This document shows positions 1-9,774 of a stretch of 64,000 nucleotides of DNA, piece by piece. This stretch comes from Puccinia triticina (taxonomy: Eukaryota; Basidiomycota; Pucciniomycetes; Pucciniales; Pucciniaceae), in assembly GCF_026914185.1 (NCBI RefSeq), contig NC_070568.1, positions 5,787,501 to 5,851,500 on the forward strand, given 5' to 3'. Each line of letters starts with the position of its first letter. Position 1 is the stretch's first letter. The position numbers and the translations under genes are program-made. Under the pieces are notes generated by a model. That model saw only the letters and a program-made list of their open reading frames with translations. It was not told the origin of the DNA and searched no databases.

Positions 1-314
1 TACCCCGCCTCCGGGAGTCTGTAGAACCAATTTGACACAGCCTAGGAACTCCCGCTTGAAGCAGTGCGCGGACAGCGGTTAAATACACCCGCACCAGTGG
101 AATTCATGAGGTCATCATCCTTTTCCACCAATACGTATACCTACATATTTACATAAACCGCCATCACACTCAGGCCCCAATTATAAACGCTATTTTGAGA
201 TTATTTTGAGATTATTTTGAAATCATTTTGAAATCAAAACCAACTTTGTTTTGATTTCTTTTCATTTCAAAATTGGTTCAAAACTCTTCAAACACACCCA
301 GGAGGGGTGTTTGA

Positions 315-1288
315 GGCGCCAATTATAAATGATATTTGGAGTTTTTTTGAAACTTTTTCCAAACTTTTTTGAATTCGGCACGATTTCATTTTTGGTTACA
401 GAATACCAGCCCAAAATGGTTTCAAAAATGCCTCAAATAAAGGCGCAATTATGAACCGCTGGTGCTTTCCCAAAGTACAGCGCTTTCCCCCCACCAAGTT
501 GCCATCTGCCGCCTGCTGGAACCACAAGCCCGACCTTCACAAAATGCTCCCGCCTTACCTTGAACCCACCCCACTTCACATTTATGCCCTCTGGCATCTG
601 GATGAACACGAGGAGAATGCCCCCAACACTGTCTATGTACGAGCCCGCCGCGATGCCTTCAAGAGGCCCAATCGCTGGGAGCTGTGGAATGATGACCGCA
701 TACCCCCGGTGCGGTTTGTGGAGTACTTCCGCATGTCACTGGACGACTTCTGGTGGCTCGGTGATCCGGGTCCTGAGTAATCGCTCAGTCAGGTGTGTAG
801 TTTCTTTTTCTGCTGCTACTCGGTCAACAGCGGCAATATTTTTCTCTAATTGGGGCCTTCATAGCTGGCCCGCTTTTGAAAAACCCAACCAGTGGGCTTC
901 CATCAAATAATCTTTTGAACGGCTCCATGGCATCCCCGATCTTGTGGGTGCCATCATGGAATCATGGTTTGTTGGTGTGGATTGGGATATGGGGGATGGA
1001 CGGGGATTGTTGCTGGTTGGAAGGGGATATTGGCCCTAGAGAATTTTCAAAACCGGTGGTGTATTCAAGATTCAATGCCAACTCAGTTGTACCGCTGAAT
1101 ACATCTGCAGTATGGCTGTACTTGGCCCCAAAATGAAAATTTTGAAAATTTTCTGGTCCAAATCACCTCCTCTAGGTGATTTGGGTCCCAAAACAAAAAT
1201 GTGGTAACCAAAAAATAGTGGAAAAAACAATCAGGGAGATTTCAAAAATCTCCCAAATAATTGCCAAATATCATTTATAATTGGCGCC
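315..1288 (+). mobile_element. Nested TIR transposon, TGA target duplication
   Basis: The ends are near-perfect inverted repeats (GGCGCCAATTATAAATG at 315; the mirror copy ends at 1288) continuing into ATATTTGG. TGA flanks both ends (312-314 and 1289-1291). It lies wholly inside the 173-1956 element and shares the CCAATTATAAA terminal core, so an element inserted into a relative. At 974 bp it is too short for a complete transposase and holds only a gene remnant (451-780). Confidence 0.75.
451..780 (+). pseudogene. Transposase-like N-terminal remnant (possibly PIF/Harbinger)
   Basis: An open frame of 109 codons starts at an ATG just inside the nested element and stops at 780. The C-terminal part, EYFRMSLDDFWWLGD, resembles the 'fRMs...F..L' stretch that precedes the catalytic domain in PIF/Harbinger-like transposases. 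That assignment rests on this short motif only. No DDE catalytic residues follow; the sequence after 780 up to the right TIR has stops in all frames, although a possible acceptor near 830 could open a short further exon. It is most likely a truncated gene carried by a non-autonomous copy. It could also be a chance open frame, since the downstream half has no partner exon. Confidence 0.3.
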
Positions 1289-2183
1289 TGAGATTTAAGA
1301 AATCCAAAGTTCAAGGAATTGAACTTTTGAAATGGCAGTACGCCTGTATGGTTGCCAGGCCACTACTCCCCATTCAAATTTCTGTACTGGGTCGGCGGAG
1401 GTTGCAAATGGGTACATATATACATACCACCAATTCTCGGACTGGCATGTCCGACGACTCCTCTAGCCAGCCAAGTTCTGGGATATGGTGGTCCAACAAG
1501 ATTTAGGACTTGCCTGTCCAAGCAGATGGGCCAATTTGTGATGGCCATGTCCAAGAACTGCTCGGACAGGCCGCTCCGAGAACTCGTCGGACCTACTGGT
1601 CCAAACTGGTGCCAGTACATAGTCTGACCTGCTTGCCGAGGTCTTTGGCAAGCAAGGAACATTGTACTCACACAAGGAAACCTCCTGGGCCAGCGGAGCA
1701 TCCGGTTCAAGCTCCGGTCCTGGAGCTGTATTCCAGCTGTCCTGGCCCGTGTCACAGTTATCTTGCCCCTGCCTACCCACTCTGGCAGGCTACTCGGTCA
1801 GGGATGCACAAATTTTTATATGTGCACCCTGTTGTTTGAAGCTTGCCCAAGAGATTTTTGAAATCAAAAATCTTTCATTTCAATTTTGTTTTTGTTTCAA
1901 AATTGTTTTCAAATACTTTCAAAATAAAACTCAAATATTTGTTTATAAATGGGGCCTCACCCTCTTTACTATAAATTCTAAATATTCTAACATCTTGTTT
2001 TATCTTGTTGATATTTCACGTTGTATTTTGTAGTCTAATTACTTCTTGGAGCCATTCATGAATCATTTGATCTCATGATATTATGACACATACCCACCTC
2101 ATAATATGAATCAATACAATGTTGCACTACTCAAACAGTTATTCATATTGAAGTGGAGAATGACCCAGAAATATGACCACTGA

Positions 2184-2550
2184 GGGCCCAATTATAAACA
2201 AGTTTTGGGATAATACAGCTAACCCAAAAGAGCTTGCGACTTTGGCCGCAAACTCTGAGAGTTTGTGCCGCAGCGGCAAGAGTTTTGCGCAGCTGCAGAG
2301 GCCTGTGCGCGCAGGCCGTGCTTGGAGAATCCCCGGGTGGCCCGCAGGAAGGCGGCCTGCCGCCGATCCACATCCAGCCTGCCACCACCAACCCACCACC
2401 CACCACCGCCAAATCCATCGACCCGCCGCTGCCAAGTCCATCAACGCTGCCACTGCCACCCTCCAACACAACAAGGGGTGGATTCCTTTGAGAAGCCCGC
2501 GGTGACTCAGAGCAAATCCGCTGCAATCACCGCCAACTGCCAACCCAAAA
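2184..2550 (+). repeat. Left long inverted arm of the two-gene transposon
   Basis: Nearly the same sequence recurs in reverse orientation at 11640-11970 plus 12688-12719. The arm runs from GGGCCCAATTATAAAC through a GC-rich stretch of CCACC/CCGCC triplets. Open frames here, including a Gly/Trp-rich one on the minus strand, come from this low-complexity DNA and are not genes. It also serves as the empty-site reference for the 717-bp insertion in the right arm. Confidence 0.75.
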
Positions 2551-3499
2551 CCTGCCTGCCGCCACCACCAACCCACCGCCGACCGTCGTTGAATCACCAC
2601 TGCCGCCAATTGTCAAATCACCACCACCAATCTACAGCCAGCCTGCCACCCACCACCTCCACGGAGCAGAGTTTGAAACTGTAGGTACTTTGTTTCTCAA
2701 TGGTTTCTTGTGTAACCCCAAGCTGATATGAGTGCGGGTTTTTTTCTGGTTTCCTTTCTTGCTCCTTTAGGCACAATGTTTGTTGAGTATAGTGCCACAT
2801 TCAAATCCTCCGTTGTTCGGGCGGCCCTTGATGGAAAACCCCTCGCCGAAATCAACGTGTCAAATGGCTCCAAGGTCAGCTCCAATTCCCTCAGACGCTG
2901 GTGCTCTCTCTACGAAGCTACTCACTCTGTTGTGACCAATCCAGAAACCTACGACAGAATTGGTTGACCTTTGGCTCTCAGCAAAGAAGAACGCGCGTTG
3001 CTCTTGGAGATGGTCACCAACAATCCAACGATCCATCTACAAGAAATCCAGCAAAGCTTATTGGAAGAATGCAACATCCAAATCTCAGTACAAACCATAT
3101 CAAATGAGCTTCACAGACGCCTCAAGCTCAGTCAGAAAACTATGAGGAAAGTGAATGCAAATCAAAACCCGACTGAACAGGCAAATTACACACTACTGAT
3201 GGCCAACTTTGACCCTGAATGGCTTGTCTTTACTGGTGGGTAAATTTCTCCTTTTCTTTTTTTAATCCTTGGCATAAATTAACTTTCTCTTTCATAGACG
3301 AAAGCGGCGTTTGTCTTGATGCTGTGGTTTGTACTCGGGGTTGGGCTCCAGTTGGCAAGAGGACCTCCCGGATGTCTGGAACACAAGCGACTCATAGATT
3401 CAACTTAATTACAGCGGTGGACCTTGGTGGTCTGGTTGCAATGATGGTACAGCAAGAGAACGTCAAGCAAGTGGATTTTGAGTGTTATTTAGAACACGT

Positions 3500-4452
3500 T
3501 GTGGTGGCCCCTCTCGTGGCCAGCTATTCAGGAGCATCACCGCCGCCAGCAACATCAAGATCAAGACTACACTCTCTTCTCACTCTTCAAGACTCATCAA
3601 GATCCTCAAGACCTCCAAGAATTCACCCTCTTTCCATCATCTTCCCACTTTCCACCTTCCCACTTTCAACTGGCTCCCTTCTCAAGATCTTCCCCTTTTC
3701 CCTTCCTTTTCCCTCTCCTCATCTTCCACCCCCTTCTCTTCCATACTCCTTCCCCTCTTTCACTTCCCCTGTCCCCTGCCATCTAACTCTTTCATTTTTT
3801 TTGGTCCTAACACAGCATGTGCTGTGAGTTTACTTCCTTGTTTTGTTTCTGGTTTCTGTCTCTTTCTGTTTGTTGTTTTGTCTGTCCGGAGTGTTTCTGT
3901 CTCCTCTTTCCTCTTTTCCTTTTTCTTTCCTCTGGTTCTTTTCTTTCTTCCTCATCTCACTGTGCTTTTCTTGTTTCTTTGGGTTGTTTTCTCTTTTCCT
4001 GCTTCTCTTGTTTGTTGTGAGTGTGTGCGCGTGTAGCGCGCGGAGGATGTGATGAAATGTATGTGACATGTCACCCTGAGTCCAAGTTCAGCTCGAACTT
4101 GGATGATGGGTGGCGATGGCATTCTGATCCCCAGAATACGGTCCATCATCAGAGCTTAGAGATCCGATCTTCAGAGTCCAAACCTTCGAGCTCCGCTCGC
4201 CGAATCATCAGCATCAGAGTTTTCTAGATCCCCTTCCTTCCTCTTCCTTAAGATCACATTTCCCTTTCCCTCCAAACAAACAACCGCCGCCGCGGATCCA
4301 AAACCCCGGCGAACATCTCAAAACCACCCAACCACACAGCTATCTCGAATCCTTTCAGCGCTCATCCCTACGGACCACCCACCACGAGGGCAGCCTAAAC
4401 CGCACCTTCCCCTCACACGACTGCCTCCGCTTGTACGGACAGGAGTCCCTCA
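3500..4452 (+). repeat. LTR-1 5' long terminal repeat
   Basis: Starts TGTGGTGGCCCC and ends GTCCCTCA. Strongly pyrimidine-rich from about 3570 to 4010. The same 953 bp recur at 8013-8965. Short open frames inside are identical in both copies and are not considered genes. Confidence 0.92.
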
Positions 4453-4454
4453 TT

Positions 4455-4505
4455 TGGTCCCCCGAGCCGGGATCGAACCAGCGACCTCAAGATTTACAGT
4501 CTCGG
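4455..4505 (-). other. LTR-1 primer binding site matching a tRNA-Tyr(GUA) 3' half
   Basis: Two bases after the 5' LTR the sequence starts TGG and, read on the minus strand, ends ...CGGGGGACCA. On that strand one can fold a complete T arm (GCTGG/CCGGC around TTCGATC), a 5-nt variable region and an anticodon stem-loop with loop CTGTAAA, anticodon GUA. Similarity therefore covers about 51 nt rather than the usual 18 or so. The D arm and 5' acceptor strand are absent, so it is not a tRNA gene. Confidence 0.75.
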
Positions 4506-4604
4506 ACTGTGGTTTTGAGGCGCTCCGAGCGGTTCTAATTCTATCCTTTCCTCTCCCATCTTCCGCGGAGTCTTCCGGAATCGAAGCTGATCTTCGTTTT
4601 GAAC

Positions 4605-4670
4605 ATTCCGCTCCGCAACCTTGTCTATTCCGCTCCTCAACTTTGTCTATTCCGCTCCGGAACCTTGTCT
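4605..4670 (+). repeat. Tandem repeat, 3 x 22 bp in LTR-1 leader
   Basis: Three consecutive 22-bp units begin ATTCCGCTCC and end TTGTCT, with one to three differences each; a partial fourth unit follows. Located in the untranslated leader before gag; function unknown. Confidence 0.8.
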
Positions 4671-5377
4671 ATCCCCCCTCCGCAATCGTCGAGGTCCAAT
4701 TTTCCGCTGTTTGTTCCGCTTGAAGCGGAGTCGTCGAGTCCTTGTTTCATTGGATCAAATTGTTTTGGGATTGGTCCGAGATTGCTTCAAGCAACACACG
4801 TCGAGATTCAAGAGTCTTTCTTTCTGCAATCTCTCATTCTCGACCGGCGTCCCCTCCTTCGCCTTTTATCTCGAGTTGTGTTCCGCATCCTTCTTTCGAC
4901 CAACCCAGAACTCGGCTGATCGACTAGAAGAATCTCCAGCCCCTCTCCTTTTCTTGTCTTCAGATCTACGGTCCCCACCTCCCTCTTCCCATTTCTAGAA
5001 GCTTGACCGGACGTCTATATCGCCCGGCCATCTCCCTCCCTTCTCCCTTCGTCACCAGGAGCTCAGCTGAGCCTCCTAATCGTCTCAGAAGGCGGACCGA
5101 GCTCTCTCTTGTCACAGGCAGCTCGTACCAGTATCCTCAGCTCGATTCAGGACCCGACGGCAATCACGACCCGCTTAAGTGTCCTTCTTCCATTCTTTTT
5201 TTTTCTCTCTGGTGTCATAAGTGGGGCACAGGAGGATCAAAGTAAGTCCCCTCCAGTCGTGCACCTCCGAAGGCTACTACTATTGTCATTGTCGCAACAT
5301 CACATTCGCCACATCTGTGAGCCTCGAGCACTGTTCCAATCTCTCTTTGCAGTGTCCGCCTTCCCCAGCTTTTCAGG

Positions 5378-7834
5378 ATGGCAAATGTCGAAGTGGCGGG
5401 AGCTCCGCCGAAGTCCACGATGGTCAGAATCGCGCCACGGAATGTTTGGTGCTTTGATGAATCTGATGGCGAAGGTTTTCTCAAAGCCTATGAAGCTGCG
5501 GCAAAGTCAAGTGGCGCCTCCGAGTGTGATAAGGAAGCTGCTCCGTGGTCACTTCGAGATCTCAAAGATTTACTCCTTTGGTGGTCTGCGAAAGAAGACA
5601 TTTCCGCCGCACGGGACTACCCAATCTTTTCTCAAGCCTTCAATTCGATCGTTTCGTATTTATATCGTGAAAATCCGGCCCACGTGGAAAGAATCCCAGC
5701 GCTATGCTCTCAAGCCTTTTCTCTGGTTTCTCGACAATCACTAGCGGCCAGGCTAGCGTCTCCGGTGGAAAAAGACAAGACCTGGGTTTTCCATTGCAGT
5801 GCGGGAGAAGTTATTGACGATGTTCCGTTGTCTTTTGTGTCCTCCAAACCAATTGTGGAAGTGGGTCAATGTAATCTTGAGCATTCAAAGCAATCAACAC
5901 TAGAAGCATCGCAGTCCATCAGATCACTCAATTCTGTCTCCAACACTTCAGAAAGAACGGAGTCGGAGCTAAGCCGTCTAGAGGAATTTCAAGCATCGGA
6001 GAGGAGGTTGAAGGAAATGATCTCCGTCACCGCTCTCAATCACACCGTCCGGCCCCTGCTCATCTGTTACTATTGCCATTGCAACGGGCATGGATTCGGA
6101 CACTGTCCTGATCTCCAGCGGGACAAGATGGATGCCCTTGTCAAACAGAAGGGAAAGCTTTTCTTCCTTCCCAGCGGCACTCCCGTTCCCTTCGATCCTA
6201 GTCGGCCGATCCGCAGTGTGGTCATCTCCGCACAATTCAACTCCGCAGCGCTTCAGTCACAGAGGGGTCAATGGGGTCCCTCTGAGAAGAAAGGCTCCAC
6301 ACCCCGGACAAATCGAAGGCCACAGATTCACTCGTTGCCCTCCATCTTCTCCGCCCCCGGCGTTGCCCGGTCAGCCGTCTCACCTCCGCCCACTTCCCCG
6401 GTGTATCATTGTTTTTCTAGCCGCGGAACTGCAAGTACCGCCCATTTGGATTCAAGCACTCCGCCATGTTCTGTCGGTTCTGTACAGGCGGTGGATAGAG
6501 TTCTTAGGAAGATCCTTGATCTGATGGTTCCGGGGTTTTCCACTTCCGCTTTGGCCAACAACCACCTTCCCAAGAGGAAAAAGGCAAGAAAAGTGATTCC
6601 GCGGAGGCATAGAGGAGCGAAAGTAAGTTCTCTCCAATGTGCACCTCCGGAGCGTGATGCTACCATCTCCATCAAAACCCTATCTCGTGCCACACTCGTG
6701 AGCAATGGACAACCTTCCACCCTTGTTTCTCCAGGTGGAACAGACCCGACTCACTGCGATAACCTCCGCAAAGAGGTTAAACTATCCCCACCAATCTTTG
6801 ATTCCCTGCTCCGCCCAGTGGCGGAGTCTTTGATCCCGCCTTCTCGCCTCCGAAACGAGGTTAAACTACACCCCCGTCCTTCTTCGATTCCGATTCCCAA
6901 TCTCTGTTCCGGTCGCCGACTCCGCCAAGAGGCGGAGCATCTGATTCCTCCTCCTACCCTCCGAGACGAGGTAAAACTATGTTCCACCCCCGATCTCAGC
7001 TCTCAGCCCCGCCAGATGGCGGACCCATTGATCCCATCTTCCGCCCTCCGAGACGAGGTTAAACTATGTTCCAGCCCTTCCCCGACTCCAACCGCCGATC
7101 TTTGTTCTATTCGCCAACTCCGCCGGGCGGCGGAGCAGTTGATTCCGCCCTTCAGCCTCCTAGACAAGGTTGAACTAGCTTCTCAATCCGCATCCAATCT
7201 TATTTCCGAGTCAATCCATTCTCTGAATCAAAAAACCGTTCCAGACCATCTCCGCACTTCTCCTACCCTCCGAGACAAGGTTAAACTATGTTCCACCTCC
7301 TATCCGACTGCCGCTTCCAACCTCCGCTCTAGTCTTCAGCCCCGCCAGATGGCGGAGCATGCAATTCCGATCTCCGATCTCTGTTCTAGTAGCCAGCTCC
7401 GCCAGGCGGCGGAGCATTTGATTCCACCTTCTAGCCTCCAAGAGAAGGATCAACCAACCCCTTTTCTATCCAGCATTTCGGAGCCGCCCTGCGCGCTCAA
7501 TGATACCGTTGCATCCCCACCATTTGAGCCCCTCTACTCGACAACCTCAGAATCCTCTTCAATCTCGACTTCACCTCGAACCCCCGCTATGGCTCCCAGT
7601 TTTGCTTCACCGCTCTTCCCAACGCGCTCCCATCTTTCCATCCAGATCCCAGTTCTGCCTCAATCCTCCAACTCAACTCCATCCGAGCTTTCTGATCTGA
7701 CCCCTAGCAACTCTCAATCATCCCTCTCATCTCCGATCCACAAGTGGGGTGTACTGGGCTCTTTCCATTTGGTTGGTGGAGAAGTCGTGGTTTGTCGTGG
7801 TTATTCCCGTGGGGGCATTACTGACCAGAAGTAA
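5378..7834 (+). CDS. LTR-1 Gag-like protein with Pro/Ser-rich repeat domain
   Basis: An uninterrupted 818-codon frame from ATG 5378. The N-terminal 200 residues are helical and capsid-like. A zinc knuckle CYYCHCNGHGFGHC (C-x2-C-x4-H-x4-C) lies near residues 230-243 and is followed by LPSGTPVPFDPSRPIR, the same tail seen after the knuckles of LTR-2 and LTR-3 Gag. Residues about 460-690 hold six or so diverged repeats of a unit containing LRDEVKLCS and RQAAEHLIPP; the remainder is Pro/Ser-rich. No protease DSG or RT motif. Role by family: forms the particle that packages element RNA; the repeat domain has no counterpart in the other two elements. Three intron-like segments (near 5243-5350, 6623-6734 and after 7830) share a gtaagt start and cag end; the middle one lies inside the ORF, so alternative splicing could give a shorter product. 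Confidence 0.75.
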   Translation: MANVEVAGAPPKSTMVRIAPRNVWCFDESDGEGFLKAYEAAAKSSGASECDKEAAPWSLRDLKDLLLWWSAKEDISAARDYPIFSQAFNSIVSYLYRENPAHVERIPALCSQAFSLVSRQSLAARLASPVEKDKTWVFHCSAGEVIDDVPLSFVSSKPIVEVGQCNLEHSKQSTLEASQSIRSLNSVSNTSERTESELSRLEEFQASERRLKEMISVTALNHTVRPLLICYYCHCNGHGFGHCPDLQRDKMDALVKQKGKLFFLPSGTPVPFDPSRPIRSVVISAQFNSAALQSQRGQWGPSEKKGSTPRTNRRPQIHSLPSIFSAPGVARSAVSPPPTSPVYHCFSSRGTASTAHLDSSTPPCSVGSVQAVDRVLRKILDLMVPGFSTSALANNHLPKRKKARKVIPRRHRGAKVSSLQCAPPERDATISIKTLSRATLVSNGQPSTLVSPGGTDPTHCDNLRKEVKLSPPIFDSLLRPVAESLIPPSRLRNEVKLHPRPSSIPIPNLCSGRRLRQEAEHLIPPPTLRDEVKLCSTPDLSSQPRQMADPLIPSSALRDEVKLCSSPSPTPTADLCSIRQLRRAAEQLIPPFSLLDKVELASQSASNLISESIHSLNQKTVPDHLRTSPTLRDKVKLCSTSYPTAASNLRSSLQPRQMAEHAIPISDLCSSSQLRQAAEHLIPPSSLQEKDQPTPFLSSISEPPCALNDTVASPPFEPLYSTTSESSSISTSPRTPAMAPSFASPLFPTRSHLSIQIPVLPQSSNSTPSELSDLTPSNSQSSLSSPIHKWGVLGSFHLVGGEVVVCRGYSRGGITDQK
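6760..7450 (+). repeat. Coding tandem repeats in LTR-1 Gag
   Basis: Six or more diverged units of roughly 90-130 bp, each with a CTCCGAGACGAGGTTAAAC-like core and a CGCCAGGCGGCGGAGCA-like core. They encode the LRDEVKLCS and RQAAEHLIPP motifs. The second core is a CG-rich partial palindrome. Confidence 0.7.
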
Positions 7835-7983
7835 GTCCCCCTCCTTAGTATGCACCGTAGGGCTTCTCTACACTGTTTGTAAGCATTACGTCGCCACGCT
7901 GTGAGCCGCCTTTGGGATCTCTGTTTGGGTTTTCTTTCCAGGTTTCCGTCTCTTTCTTTGGCCGCATGGAACGTTGAAGGAGT

Positions 7984-8012
7984 CTGGGGACAGACTCCAA
8001 GTGGTGGGTGGA
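7984..8012 (+). other. LTR-1 polypurine-tract region
   Basis: CTGGGGACAGACTCCAAGT followed by a G-rich stretch ends immediately before the 3' LTR. LTR-2 and LTR-3 have CTGGGGACAGACAATAAGT and GGGGGAGGA at the same place. The G-tract is diverged in LTR-1 but the flanking 12-mer is kept. Confidence 0.6.
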
Positions 8013-8965
8013 TGTGGTGGCCCCTCTCGTGGCCAGCTATTCAGGAGCATCACCGCCGCCAGCAACATCAAGATCAAGACTACACTCTCTTCTCACTCTT
8101 CAAGACTCATCAAGATCCTCAAGACCTCCAAGAATTCACCCTCTTTCCATCATCTTCCCACTTTCCACCTTCCCACTTTCAACTGGCTCCCTTCTCAAGA
8201 TCTTCCCCTTTTCCCTTCCTTTTCCCTCTCCTCATCTTCCACCCCCTTCTCTTCCATACTCCTTCCCCTCTTTCACTTCCCCTGTCCCCTGCCATCTAAC
8301 TCTTTCATTTTTTTTGGTCCTAACACAGCATGTGCTGTGAGTTTACTTCCTTGTTTTGTTTCTGGTTTCTGTCTCTTTCTGTTTGTTGTTTTGTCTGTCC
8401 GGAGTGTTTCTGTCTCCTCTTTCCTCTTTTCCTTTTTCTTTCCTCTGGTTCTTTTCTTTCTTCCTCATCTCACTGTGCTTTTCTTGTTTCTTTGGGTTGT
8501 TTTCTCTTTTCCTGCTTCTCTTGTTTGTTGTGAGTGTGTGCGCGTGTAGCGCGCGGAGGATGTGATGAAATGTATGTGACATGTCACCCTGAGTCCAAGT
8601 TCAGCTCGAACTTGGATGATGGGTGGCGATGGCATTCTGATCCCCAGAATACGGTCCATCATCAGAGCTTAGAGATCCGATCTTCAGAGTCCAAACCTTC
8701 GAGCTCCGCTCGCCGAATCATCAGCATCAGAGTTTTCTAGATCCCCTTCCTTCCTCTTCCTTAAGATCACATTTCCCTTTCCCTCCAAACAAACAACCGC
8801 CGCCGCGGATCCAAAACCCCGGCGAACATCTCAAAACCACCCAACCACACAGCTATCTCGAATCCTTTCAGCGCTCATCCCTACGGACCACCCACCACGA
8901 GGGCAGCCTAAACCGCACCTTCCCCTCACACGACTGCCTCCGCTTGTACGGACAGGAGTCCCTCA
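8013..8965 (+). repeat. LTR-1 3' long terminal repeat
   Basis: Same 953 bp as 3500-4452, no difference found by eye. Followed by the ACGT duplication at 8966-8969 and then the resumed transposase exon. Confidence 0.92.
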
Positions 8966-9345
8966 ACGTCTTGGTGAGTAATAACAGTTCCAGATCTTGA
9001 GCTCCACTTCAAAAACTGACCTGTGGATCTTTAAAGCTTCCCAACATGAGTCCTTTCCCAGGACCCCAAAGCATCCTTGTCATGGACAACGCGCAAATAC
9101 ACCATAATGGCAACATCAAACAGCTCATCGACGATCATGGCTGTCTGCTCGTTTACCTTCCTGCCTACTCCCCCAACAAGAACCCAATAGAGAAAGCCTT
9201 CAGCGTCTTGAAGGCTAGCTTACGGCAATACGGAGAGCTTGATGGAGGAGAAACTGACGGGGAGGCCATTGAGGTCTTCACTGAGCATTTCTTCACAGCT
9301 GATCTTATGAGAGGCCTTTTCAGAGGCTGTGGTTACACCGGATGA

Positions 9346-9774
9346 ACATCTGAATGTCTTTATCCCTTTTTCATCTTTTCTTCATCGTTTGCTGCATTCC
9401 TTTCTTCTTTTTCTCCATTGATTCACTCTCCTTTGTATTTAATTCATCTACACAACTTTTGTATAACATCATTCAAACAACTTTGTCTTCATTCATTCCT
9501 AACCTCTTTATTTAAATTGAAATTCACTGTCAATTGCAACAATTTCCAAAGAGTGAGATTACAGTGTGATTACAAAAACTCCAAAGAGTGTGAGGAATAA
9601 AATACAAATAAAAAACAAAGTTAAATGATGTGATTTGGAGCGGAAAAAAATACATGATTAAAAGAGTGTGATTACAAAATAATTGAATGAGGATTACAGA
9701 ATAATGAATAGGAAAGGCTGGGGGAGAAGAGGAAGAAAAAAACCACAAAAAAACTACAAAAAAATACAAAAAAA
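9346..9774. other. AT-rich gap between the convergent transposon genes
   Basis: Nothing gene-like. Contains poly-T and poly-A stretches and several GATTACA-like repeats; probably the 3' UTR/terminator region shared by the two convergent genes. Confidence 0.5.

Larger units (their letters stand above)
173..1956. mobile_element. Non-autonomous TIR transposon, 3-bp TCA target duplication
   Basis: The left end begins GGCCCCAATTATAAAC at 173 and the right end is the inverted form GTTTATAAATGGGGCC ending at 1956. TCA lies directly outside both ends (170-172 and 1957-1959), a TNA-type 3-bp duplication. The subterminal arms are AT-rich with imperfect TTTTGAAATC repeats. A smaller element of the same type sits inside (315-1288). 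The remaining interior (1289-1850) contains short inverted motifs but no convincing gene. Ends and TNA duplication resemble PIF/Harbinger elements; this is inference because no transposase core remains. Confidence 0.7.
3500..8965 (+). mobile_element. LTR-1: gag-only LTR retrotransposon inside the transposase gene
   Basis: Two 953-bp direct repeats, identical by eye (3500-4452 and 8013-8965), begin TGTGGT and end CA. ACGT flanks the element on both sides (3496-3499 and 8966-8969). The 3.56-kb interior has a tRNA-like primer site, a leader of about 0.9 kb, one Gag-type ORF (5378-7834) and a purine-rich stretch before the 3' LTR. No protease, reverse transcriptase, RNase H or integrase motif is present in any frame. 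Identical LTRs indicate a very recent insertion, so the element must have moved with enzymes supplied in trans, plausibly from LTR-2/LTR-3 relatives, whose LTR start and PPT-flanking sequence it shares. Confidence 0.9.
2776..9345 (+). pseudogene. Tc1/IS630-like (DDE_3) transposase, broken by a TGA codon and by LTR-1
   Basis: Pieces of a DNA-cutting transposase lie on the plus strand. The first (ATG 2776 to 3235) has a helix-turn-helix-like N-terminus and a second helical region. A 62-bp intron (3236-3297, gtgggt...ttcatag) restores VFTDESG, the first catalytic Asp. LTR-1 then enters at 3500. The last exon resumes after 8969 and encodes VMDNAQIHH (second Asp) and YSPNKNPIE (catalytic Glu) with 34 residues between Asp and Glu, hence DD34E, ending at 9345. 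An in-frame TGA at 2965-2967 interrupts the first piece. A candidate intron ends at 2770 just before the chosen ATG, so a further 5' exon is possible. The gene is inactive in this copy; the LTR insertion is recent but the TGA may be older. Confidence 0.75.

Noticed and set aside
2139..2609. 156-codon minus-strand frame rich in Gly, Trp and Val
   Set aside because: Arises from CCACC/CCGCC triplet DNA in the transposon arm; the inverted arm gives an equivalent frame.
3830..4069. Short open frames within the LTRs (both strands)
   Set aside because: They repeat identically at 8343-8582 because the LTRs are identical, and their composition follows the pyrimidine-rich tract.
4455..4505. tRNA-Tyr gene on the minus strand
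   Set aside because: T arm and anticodon arm fold well, but the D arm and 5' acceptor strand are missing and the position two bases after an LTR identifies it as a primer binding site.
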